This document shows positions 57,647 to 64,000 of a stretch of DNA of 64,000 nucleotides, piece by piece. The stretch spans positions 49,887 through 113,886 of the forward strand of contig JAKFVA010000013.1 in assembly GCA_021732385.1 (NCBI GenBank), read 5' to 3'. Every line of letters starts with the position of its first letter. The stretch's first letter is position 1. Source of the DNA: Burkholderiales bacterium (GTDB lineage Bacteria; Pseudomonadota; Gammaproteobacteria; Burkholderiales; Burkholderiaceae_C). Under the pieces are notes generated by a model. The model was not told where the DNA came from, searched no databases, and worked only from the letters and a program-made list of their open reading frames with translations. Position numbers and translations under genes: made by a program.

Positions 57647-58438
57647 ATGTACCCATTCACTTACGAACGCCCCGCCAGCCTCGACGCTGCCGCCCAACTC
57701 GCCGCTGCTGGCGGCAAGCTGCTGGCTGGTGGACAGACCCTGCTGGCTTCCATGAAGCTGCGCTTGTCCAGCCCGGAAAGCCTGGTTGATCTGGGTCGCA
57801 TTGCGCAGCTCGCAGGCATTCGCCGCGAAGGCAATGCCATCGTCATCGGTGCCATGACCTGCCATGCCGACGTCGCCGCCAGCGCCGATGTACGGGCTGC
57901 CATTCCTGCCCTGGCTCATCTGGCTTCGGGCATTGGCGACCGGCAGGTGCGCGCCCGTGGGACGCTAGGCGGCTCGCTCGCCAACAACGACCCGGCAGCC
58001 TGCTACCCCAGCGCGGTGCTGGCTTTGAATGCCACCATCCACACCAACACGCGCACCATTGCAGCCGATGATTTTTTCACTGGCATGTACGGCACGGCAT
58101 TGGCAGATGATGAACTCATTACTGCCGTCAGCTTCCCGGCGGCAAAGCGCGCCGCCTACGCCAAATTCAAGCAACCCGCCTCGCGCTTTGCACTGGTCGG
58201 CGTGTTTGTGGCGCAGACCGATGCGGGCGTGCGGGTGGCGGTTACCGGCGCGGCGGGCTGTGTGTTTCGCCATGCGGGGCTGGAGGCAGCGCTGACTAAA
58301 AACTTTACCTCTGAGGCGGTTGCTGCAGTCGCTATTAATGCCAATGAACTCAACAGCGACTTGCATGCCAGTGCGGCGTACCGAGCCAACTTGATTCGCG
58401 TACAAACCCAGCGCGCGGTTGCCAGCGCGCTGGCTTGA
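57647..58438 (+). CDS. coxM: CO dehydrogenase-type medium (FAD) subunit
   Basis: The 263-residue protein has the FAD-binding motifs of the family: AAGGKLLAGGQTLLASMKLRLSSPESLVDLGRI (about 22-54) and RGTLGGSLANNDPAACYPSAVLAL (about 104-128). It completes the S-L-M heterotrimer; the order S-L-M is the one usual for form II clusters (form I is M-S-L). Its stop is four bases from the start of the next gene, so it is probably translated with it. Confidence 0.92.
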   Translation: MYPFTYERPASLDAAAQLAAAGGKLLAGGQTLLASMKLRLSSPESLVDLGRIAQLAGIRREGNAIVIGAMTCHADVAASADVRAAIPALAHLASGIGDRQVRARGTLGGSLANNDPAACYPSAVLALNATIHTNTRTIAADDFFTGMYGTALADDELITAVSFPAAKRAAYAKFKQPASRFALVGVFVAQTDAGVRVAVTGAAGCVFRHAGLEAALTKNFTSEAVAAVAINANELNSDLHASAAYRANLIRVQTQRAVASALA

Positions 58439-58442
58439 CGCC

Positions 58443-59345
58443 GTGTTTGAATCCATTGACGCGCTCGTGGCAGCGCTGCGCGGTGCTGGCTATTTTGCCG
58501 ACCGGCGTTTGGCCACAGCGGTATTCCTCGCACTGAAATTGCAGCGCCCGCTCTTGCTCGAAGGCGAGCCTGGCGCTGGCAAAACCGAATTAGCCAAAGC
58601 ACTTGCGCTAGCGCTGGGCCGCAATCTGGTGCGTTTGCAGTGCTACGACGGCCTGGAGCAGCGCGAAGCCCTGTACGAATGGAACTACGCCGCGCAGTTG
58701 CTGCACATGAAAGCGGCTGAGGTGGCAGCGCCCGCCAGTCAATCGATGAACAGCATCGAAAGCGAGGTCTATCAAGAGCGCTACCTGATTCGCCGTCCGC
58801 TCTTGCAGGCATTGCAGGCACCGGCACCCGGTGCGGTGCTGTTGATTGACGAGATTGACCGCGCCGACGAACCGTTTGAGGCTTTCTTGCTTGAGTACCT
58901 GGGCGAGTACCAGGTCAGTATTCCCGAGCTGGGCACGGTGCGTGCCACACACACGCCCGTTACCTTGCTCACCAGCAATCGCACGCGCGACCTGAACGAC
59001 GCCGTCAAGCGCCGCTGCCTCTACCACTGGCTGGACTACCCCGAGCGCGAACGCGAGTTGGCGATTGTGCGTTCGCGCGTGCCACAAGCGGCTGCTGCGC
59101 TGGCGCAACAAGTGGCGCTGTTTGTCGAGCGTTTGCGCAGCGAGCCGTTTCGCAATGCGTTTCACCGCCCGCCTGGCATTGCCGAGAGCGTGGAGTGGGC
59201 CAAGGCGCTGGTGGCGCTGGACACGCTCATGCTCGACCCCGAGGTGGTGTCGGACACCGCCGGCATTTTGTTCAAGCAGCGCGAGGATGTGACCGCGTTA
59301 ACGCCGGAACTCAGCGCCCAGCTATTGCAACCCCAGTCAGCTTGA
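58443..59345 (+). CDS. coxD: MoxR-family AAA+ ATPase (CoxD-like)
   Basis: The GTG at 58443 starts a 300-residue protein (MFESIDALVAALRGAGYFADRRL). Walker A GEPGAGKTE is at about 40-48 and Walker B LLIDEIDRA at about 134-142, followed by TSNRTRDLNDAVKRRCL. CoxD is known from form I clusters to help insert or mature the Mo/Cu active site, working with the VWA protein CoxE, which follows. A TTG at 58419 would begin within coxM and is less likely. Confidence 0.92.
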   Translation: MFESIDALVAALRGAGYFADRRLATAVFLALKLQRPLLLEGEPGAGKTELAKALALALGRNLVRLQCYDGLEQREALYEWNYAAQLLHMKAAEVAAPASQSMNSIESEVYQERYLIRRPLLQALQAPAPGAVLLIDEIDRADEPFEAFLLEYLGEYQVSIPELGTVRATHTPVTLLTSNRTRDLNDAVKRRCLYHWLDYPERERELAIVRSRVPQAAAALAQQVALFVERLRSEPFRNAFHRPPGIAESVEWAKALVALDTLMLDPEVVSDTAGILFKQREDVTALTPELSAQLLQPQSA

Positions 59346-59349
59346 CGCC

Positions 59350-60534
59350 ATGCAACTGGGCGACGCGCGAAGCGGCAAGCTGGCCGACAACCTGAGTGCT
59401 TTTGGCCGTGCCCTGCGCCGTGCCGGTTTACCCGTGGACCCTGCGCGCATTGCCCTGGCGCAACAAGCCACGCTGGCGGTGGGGCTGGCCAGTAAACAGG
59501 ACCTCAGCGCCGCGCTGGAATCGGTGCTGGTGGGGCGCGAACAAGACCGCGCTGTCTTTCGCGAGTTGTTTGATGGTTTTTTCAAAAATCCTGATCTGGC
59601 GCAAAAACTCCTGTCGCAATTGCTGCCCAGTGCGCAAGGCAAAGCCGAGCCGGGCAAACGCCGCCCGCGTGTGCGCGAAGCCCTGGCTCCCCAAAAAGCG
59701 CTGGGACAAGCCGCCAAGCCTTCGGCACAAGACGAGAAGCTGGAGTTTGATGCCGCCATGACCGCCAGCGATGTGCAGCGTTTGCACCATGCCGACTTCA
59801 GCCAGTTGGGGGTGGCTGAATACCGGTTGGTTGAGCGCCTAGCGCGCGAACTGCCGCTGCCCTTGCCCCATTACGCCGCGCGCCGTACCCGCGCAGGCGC
59901 GCGGGGCAGTGGCGTGCATTGGCCGCAACTGCTGCGCGAAGCAGCTCGCTCGGGTGGCGATGCCACGCGTTTGCCGCGCCGCCAGCGCTGCCTCACGCCA
60001 CTGCCGCTGGTGGTGCTGGTCGATGTGTCGGGTTCCATGGAGCGTTACGCCCGGCTGCTGCTGGCGTTTTTGCACGCTGCCACGCGGCACCACAAGCGCC
60101 GGGCGGTATTTGCCTTTGGCACGCAACTCACACCTTTGAGCGAAACCTTCCGCATCGCCGACACCGACCAGATGCTGCTGGCTGCAGGCCGCGCCATTGC
60201 GGACTTTGCCGGTGGCACGCAGCTTGGTGCCTCGCTGGCGCAACTGCGTATGCAGCACGCGCGCTGCCTGGTGGGTCGGCGTACGCTCGTGCTGTTGATT
60301 ACCGACGGCCTGGACACCGGTGAAAATGCCGTGCTGGTGGATGAGCTGGACTGGCTCAAGCGCCACAGTGGCCGCCTGCTCTGGCTCAACCCGCTGCTGC
60401 GCTTTGAGGGCTATGCACCGCTGGCGCGTGGCGCAGCGGCGTTGCACCAGCGCGCTGATGCCATGCTGGCGGTACACAATTTGAATCGCCTGGAAGAGTT
60501 GGCGCGCAGTCTGGCCGATTTGATGAAACGCTAA
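59350..60534 (+). CDS. coxE: VWA-domain protein (CoxE-like)
   Basis: The 394-residue protein has an N-terminal helical region and a von Willebrand A domain from about 215. The metal-ion-dependent adhesion site DVSGSMERY is near 224-232 and the TDGLDTGE segment near 318. It starts four bases after the CoxD gene. In the Oligotropha system CoxD and CoxE act together as a MoxR/VWA chaperone pair for the enzyme, so these two likely serve the same purpose here. Confidence 0.92.
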   Translation: MQLGDARSGKLADNLSAFGRALRRAGLPVDPARIALAQQATLAVGLASKQDLSAALESVLVGREQDRAVFRELFDGFFKNPDLAQKLLSQLLPSAQGKAEPGKRRPRVREALAPQKALGQAAKPSAQDEKLEFDAAMTASDVQRLHHADFSQLGVAEYRLVERLARELPLPLPHYAARRTRAGARGSGVHWPQLLREAARSGGDATRLPRRQRCLTPLPLVVLVDVSGSMERYARLLLAFLHAATRHHKRRAVFAFGTQLTPLSETFRIADTDQMLLAAGRAIADFAGGTQLGASLAQLRMQHARCLVGRRTLVLLITDGLDTGENAVLVDELDWLKRHSGRLLWLNPLLRFEGYAPLARGAAALHQRADAMLAVHNLNRLEELARSLADLMKR

Positions 60535-60547
60535 AGAAAGAAACGCC

Positions 60548-61135
60548 ATGGAAATGCAAGCCAGCCGCCTGCTCCAAGTGAGCCAACAGCAAGCCTGGGA
60601 CGCGCTGAACAACCCCGAGGTGCTCAAGGCCTGCGTGCCCGGCTGCGACAAGCTGGAACTGGTTGAAGAAAACAAGTACGCGGTTGGCATGGCGCTGAAA
60701 ATTGGCCCGGTATCAGCCAAGTTTGCTGGCAAGATTGTGCTGAGCGACATTAATCCGCCACATAGTTACATGCTGGGCTTTGACGGCCAGGGCGGTGTGG
60801 CCGGTTTTGGCAAGGGCTCGGCCAAAGTGCATTTGCGGCCGCAGCCTGCGGGTGGCTGCGAGCTCAACTACAGCGTGCAGGCGCAAGTCGGCGGCAAGGT
60901 GGCGCAACTGGGCCAGCGGCTGATTGACGGCGCGGCCAAGTCGATGGCCGAAGACTTTTTCAAGCGCTTTGACACCGAATTGCAGCGTATGTACCCTTCA
61001 TCATTTGCTATTGATTCAATAGCTACTGGTGGAAACCCCGTAAGCGCTGGTGATCATAATGGCTTCAAAATACCACTTTGGGCCTGGCTGGCTGGAGCCA
61101 CCGTACTGGCGGTCGTGTTTTGGCTGCTCAAGTAA
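60548..61135 (+). CDS. coxG: CoxG-like SRPBCC protein with C-terminal membrane anchor
   Basis: The 195-residue protein has the CoxG/SRPBCC fold (about 1-145: MEMQASRLLQVSQQQAWDALNNPEVLKACVPGCDKLE; GKGSAKVHLRPQPAGGCELNYSVQAQVGGKVAQLGQRLIDGAAKSMAEDFFKRF). A linker (about 150-175) follows, then a C-terminal hydrophobic helix (WAWLAGATVLAVVFWLLK). In CO oxidisers CoxG attaches the enzyme to the membrane and to the respiratory chain. The linker is encoded by a dispersed repeat (61003-61075), which is unusual. Confidence 0.93.
   Translation: MEMQASRLLQVSQQQAWDALNNPEVLKACVPGCDKLELVEENKYAVGMALKIGPVSAKFAGKIVLSDINPPHSYMLGFDGQGGVAGFGKGSAKVHLRPQPAGGCELNYSVQAQVGGKVAQLGQRLIDGAAKSMAEDFFKRFDTELQRMYPSSFAIDSIATGGNPVSAGDHNGFKIPLWAWLAGATVLAVVFWLLK
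61003..61075. repeat. Dispersed repeat inside the coxG linker
   Basis: GCTATTGATTCAATAGC (61007-61023) is a perfect 8-bp palindromic stem, and the following CGTAAGCGCT...GGCTTCAAAA is like the conserved part of an intergenic repeat I know from Comamonadaceae (ending ATAAGCGCT..., then TTGCTTCAAAA). In frame it encodes the hydrophilic linker of CoxG. Confidence 0.55.
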
Positions 61136-61168
61136 GTCGCCGCGCCTTCAAACAGAAAGAGCAACGCT

Positions 61169-62200
61169 TTGGAAAATCTCGATGTGATGGTGCTGCGCAC
61201 CCTGCGCGACTGGCGGCTGGCGGGGCACCGCGCCATGCTGGTGACGGTGGTGCGCACCTGGGGCTCTTCGCCGCGCCCGGTCGGCTCGATCATGGCGCTG
61301 CGCGATGACGGTGCCGTGGTGGGCTCAGTCTCTGGCGGCTGTATTGAAGACGATTTAATTCACCGCTATACACAGGCCTACGCTGCACCGGCCAGCAAGG
61401 GCACCCAAGCAGGCTCGCGCGATTTCCCGTCGGGCCCGCCACAGTTCCTCAAATACGGCATCAGCGCTGACGAGGCGCACCGCTTTGGGCTGCCCTGCGG
61501 CGGCACCTTGGAGCTGCTGCTGGAGTTCGACCCCGAAGCCACCAGCCTCTATGAACTGGTGGCCGCGCTGGACGGCGGCGCGCTGATCCAGCGCACTTTG
61601 CAGTTGCGCAGCGGCACGGTTGCCTTGCGCGTTACCGATGCGCCCTGCGAACTCGGCGTCACTCCAGAGCAGGTCACCAACACCTTTGGCCCCGGCTACC
61701 GCATGCTGTTGATTGGCGCGGGCCAGTTGTCCGAGTACTTGTCCACCATGGCCTTGTTCAGCGGGTTTGCTGTCAGTGTCTGCGATCCGCGCGATGAATA
61801 CCGCCGCACCTGGGCTGTGCCTGGTGCCACACTTTTGACCGCTATGCCCGACGAAGCGGTGACGGCTTTCAAACCCGACGCCCGCAGTTGCGTGATTGCG
61901 CTCACCCACGACCCCAAGCTGGACGACTTGGCATTGCTCGAAGCGCTTAACAGCAACGCCTTTTATGTGGGCGCCATTGGCAGCCGCCGCAACAACGCCG
62001 ACCGGCACCAGCGGCTTATCGATCATTTTGAACAAACCAAGGCCAGCTTGCAGCGGCTGCGCGGCCCGATTGGCATCTACATTGGCAGCAAAACCCCGCC
62101 CGAGATTGCCGTGAGCGTGATGGCCGAGGTGCTAGCGGTCAAGAACAGCGTGACTTTGCCTCGCGACATGGCGGTGCGGCAGGCCAAAGACGGTTTGTAA
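61169..62200 (+). CDS. XdhC/CoxI-family maturation protein
   Basis: The 343-residue protein starts at a TTG after AAAGAG and has the XdhC pattern: LRDWRLAGHRAMLVTVVRTWGSSPRPVGSIMAL and GSVSGGCIEDDLI in the N-terminal domain. A Rossmann-like C-terminal domain follows (LLIGAGQLSEYLSTMA, then IALTHDPKLDDLALLEAL, VGAIGSRRN). XdhC-type proteins load the sulfurated Mo cofactor into molybdenum hydroxylases, and the equivalent genes in cox clusters are coxI and coxF. It is separated from coxG by 33 bases and is the last gene of the operon. Confidence 0.9.
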   Translation: MENLDVMVLRTLRDWRLAGHRAMLVTVVRTWGSSPRPVGSIMALRDDGAVVGSVSGGCIEDDLIHRYTQAYAAPASKGTQAGSRDFPSGPPQFLKYGISADEAHRFGLPCGGTLELLLEFDPEATSLYELVAALDGGALIQRTLQLRSGTVALRVTDAPCELGVTPEQVTNTFGPGYRMLLIGAGQLSEYLSTMALFSGFAVSVCDPRDEYRRTWAVPGATLLTAMPDEAVTAFKPDARSCVIALTHDPKLDDLALLEALNSNAFYVGAIGSRRNNADRHQRLIDHFEQTKASLQRLRGPIGIYIGSKTPPEIAVSVMAEVLAVKNSVTLPRDMAVRQAKDGL

Positions 62201-62305
62201 AGCTGGCGGAGTCGGTTGCAAAGCGCACCGCTGCTCGTCTTTGCGTCACTCCTTGTGACCCTATACCCATCCCCGTACCAATTGAAATTCCAGAAGCTCA
62301 AGGGT

Positions 62306-62558
62306 TTTGCTATTCAAAGTGTAGTAAAAAACCATAGCTGCACCCGCACATCTGTATTGGGCTGGTGGTTTATTTGATGCCTGAAAATGGCCTGAAATCC
62401 TTAAAAAATTACCCCTCAAGCCCTGTTGCAGGGCAAAAGCCGTGCTGACAAGCAAAAAATCAAGGAAACCGAACTTTTATAGGCATCAAAAAGCTTTGAA
62501 ACTGTTTACTGGCGTGCGGGTACCGCTCTACTTTTTTACTATCTATTTAATAGCGTTT
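62306..62558. repeat. MITE-like dispersed element, complete copy (copy 5)
   Basis: The 412-bp gap between the XdhC and TRAP permease genes (convergent) contains a full element. The left end from about 62306 (TGCTATTCAAAGTGTAGTAA then AAAACCATAGCTGCACCCGC) is mirrored by the right end near 62511-62555. Reverse-complemented, that end reads CGCTATTAAATAGATAGTAA then AAAAGTAGAGCGGTACCCGC. The arms are about 48 bp and mostly matching, with about 150 bp of non-coding core. It is the clearest of the five copies. The rest of the gap shows nothing else. Confidence 0.7.
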
Positions 62559-62612
62559 AAGCATCCTGACCGTCTACGCTAGACAATCCAGCGGCAGGGG
62601 CCAGTCAATCGG

Positions 62613-63923
62613 CTATTTTTCCTTGCCCATAACCCAATCGGGCAGGAATGTCACCAGTTGCGGGAACACGGTGATGAGCACGATGCAGACTACCAGGCAG
62701 CCAAAAAACGGCAGCGCCGCGCGGGCGATGACGTTGCTGTCTTTGCCGGTCAGGTTTTGCAGGACAAACAAGTTAAAGCCCACCGGCGGCGTGACCTCGG
62801 CAATCTCGACCAGCAGCACAATGAAAATGCCGAACCAGATGAGGTCAAAACCCGCCTTTTGAATCATCGGCAGCACTACCGCAGCCGTCAGCACAATCAT
62901 GCTGATGCCGTCAAGTGCTGTGCCCAAAATCAGGTACACCACGGTTAGCACGCCAATCAGCGCATAAGGCGACAAGTTCATGGCATTGACCCATTCGGCA
63001 AGCTCGCGCGGCACGCCGGTAAAGGCCATGGTTTTGGCCAGGAACGCCGCACCCGCCAGGATGAACATGATCATGCAACTGGTGCGGGCGCTGCCCATTA
63101 GCCCCTCTTTGAAATTCTTCCAGCTCAGCGAGCCGCCCCAGGCCGCAATCGCCAGCGAACCGGCCACGCCATAGGCCGCGCACTCGGTGGCCGTGGCATA
63201 GCCCACCACCAGCACCCACACCACGAACACAATCAGCGCCGCGCAGGGAATCAGGCTGCGGCTCTTGCGCAGTTTGTCCATGAAGCTGCTGGGCGGATCG
63301 GCGGGTGGCACTTTGTCCGGATGGCGGATGCTCCACCAGACGATGTAGCCCATGAACAGCGCCATCAGCACCGCGCTGGGGATAAAGCCGGCCAAAAAGA
63401 TGCGGATGATAGAAGCGTCTGCCGCCACCGCGTAGACCACCATGGTGATTGACGGCGGAATCAAAATCCCCAGCGTGCCCGCCGTGGCGAGCGCGCCGAG
63501 TGCGAGTTTTTCGTCGTAGCCGCGTTTGAGCAATTCGGGCAGCGCCACTTTGGAAATGGTGGCGCAAGTGGCTGCCGAAGAGCCGCTGACCGAGCCAAAA
63601 ATGCCGCAGCCCAAAATTGTGGTGTGCATCAGGCGGCCCGGCACGCGATTGAGCCAGGGGCGCAGGCCCTCAAACATTTCCTCGCTCAGTTTGGTGCGAA
63701 ACAAAATCTCGCCCATCCAGATGAACAGCGGCAACGCCGCCAACTCCCAGGAGGCATTGCTTTCCCAGAATGCAGAAAAAAGGTTCTTGCCCGGCTGGGT
63801 GGTGGTGAAGAAGGCTTGACCCACCCAGCCGCAAATCGCCAGCGTCATGGCAATCCAGACGCCACCGCTAAGCAGCAGCAGCAGAAGGATGAGCAAGAAA
63901 AAGCCAATACCCAAGGTTTCCAT
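62613..63923 (-). CDS. TRAP transporter large permease (DctM), standard length
   Basis: From METLGIGFFLLILLLLLL at 63923 the protein is 436 residues, a normal DctM length (the frame remains open to 63992, overlapping the next gene). Hallmarks: FIWMGEILFRTKLSEEMFEGLRPWLNRVPGRLMHTTILGCGIFGSVSGSSAATCATI and ALATAGTLGILIPPSI near the N-terminal half, GTALDGISMIVLTAAVVLP and LLVEIAEVTPPVGFNLFVLQ. It is the last gene of a minus-strand operon whose small permease gene starts upstream, off the window edge. The substrate is unknown. Confidence 0.9.
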   Translation of the reverse strand: METLGIGFFLLILLLLLLSGGVWIAMTLAICGWVGQAFFTTTQPGKNLFSAFWESNASWELAALPLFIWMGEILFRTKLSEEMFEGLRPWLNRVPGRLMHTTILGCGIFGSVSGSSAATCATISKVALPELLKRGYDEKLALGALATAGTLGILIPPSITMVVYAVAADASIIRIFLAGFIPSAVLMALFMGYIVWWSIRHPDKVPPADPPSSFMDKLRKSRSLIPCAALIVFVVWVLVVGYATATECAAYGVAGSLAIAAWGGSLSWKNFKEGLMGSARTSCMIMFILAGAAFLAKTMAFTGVPRELAEWVNAMNLSPYALIGVLTVVYLILGTALDGISMIVLTAAVVLPMIQKAGFDLIWFGIFIVLLVEIAEVTPPVGFNLFVLQNLTGKDSNVIARAALPFFGCLVVCIVLITVFPQLVTFLPDWVMGKEK

Positions 63924-63936
63924 GCGCGTGCCAGTC

Positions 63937-64000
63937 TCAGATGTCGGAGGAGAAATCACCCTGCGCATGGCGCTGCTCCAGCGCCACCACATAGCTGGGG
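63937..64000 (-). CDS. Probable TRAP small permease, C-terminal end (partial)
   Basis: On the minus strand an open frame enters from the right edge and stops at TGA (63937-63939), 13 bases before the DctM start. The readable residues end ALEQRHAQGDFSSDI. A DctQ-type small permease gene is expected here from the operon pattern, but the fragment is too short to identify by sequence. Confidence 0.4.
   Translation of the reverse strand, partial: PSYVVALEQRHAQGDFSSDI

Noticed and set aside
1..64000. CRISPR arrays, tRNA or rRNA genes, prophage or transposase genes
   Set aside because: I saw no regularly spaced direct repeats with unique spacers, no tRNA cloverleaf and no integrase, transposase or phage proteins. 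The dispersed repeats found are non-coding.

Overview
The window reads as a chromosome segment of a high-GC betaproteobacterium of the order Burkholderiales, most likely Comamonadaceae (Rhodoferax/Polaromonas-like). The evidence is the flavour of the proteins, the thrB-DUF2782-polA neighbourhood, a BPSS1780-type membrane protein, tungstate and TRAP transport genes, and short dispersed repeats of a kind I associate with that family. Genus-level placement is inference. I see no rRNA, tRNA, CRISPR array, phage or transposase gene. Most of the DNA is tightly packed coding sequence.

Layout. 1-8.4 kb: housekeeping genes (partial Nudix hydrolase, CobD/CbiB-like membrane protein, rsgA, phhB, M48 protease, orn, a cyclopropane fatty acid synthase-like gene, and a DEAD-box helicase with a long structured leader). 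8.4-12.7 kb: a minus-strand catabolic-looking operon (PhyH dioxygenase, SAF-domain oxidoreductase, GarR-like dehydrogenase) divergent from an esterase. 12.7-28.4 kb: a lipoprotein S41 peptidase, uvrD with a repeat-derived in-frame insertion, a FecR-domain protein, thrB, DUF2782, two tandem DUF4189 genes, polA, a tautomerase, a frameshifted dienelactone hydrolase, a ZIP transporter, and a CPBP-like protein lacking its catalytic glutamate pair.

28.4-37.7 kb: one minus-strand operon for hopanoids, transcribed ispH-hpnH-hpnB-(lipoprotein hydrolase)-squalene synthase-shc-hpnG-hpnA. Squalene appears to come from a single squalene synthase rather than the HpnC/D/E route. 38-44.4 kb: sulfurtransferase, EamA transporter and Rieske oxygenase, then the divergent xseB-ispA-dxs operon. 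Together with ispH, this window supplies the first and last steps of the MEP pathway, the C15 precursor, and hopanoid synthesis.

44.5-49 kb: a beta/gamma-crystallin plus glycine-zipper secreted protein and a TRAP transporter (binding protein, and large and small permeases). 49.4-64 kb: a molybdenum/tungsten-centred block. It holds a ModE-like regulator divergent from tupBCA and a small pterin-oxidoreductase-fold protein, then an AcoR-like regulator without an AAA+ domain divergent from a form II carbon-monoxide-dehydrogenase-type operon (coxS-L-M-D-E-G plus an XdhC gene). A second TRAP transporter runs off the right edge.

The least expected structure is the set of repeats. A family of about 250-bp elements with terminal inverted repeats sits in five intergenic gaps. 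Other repeats interrupt coding genes in frame (uvrD, coxG, the SAF-domain oxidoreductase).
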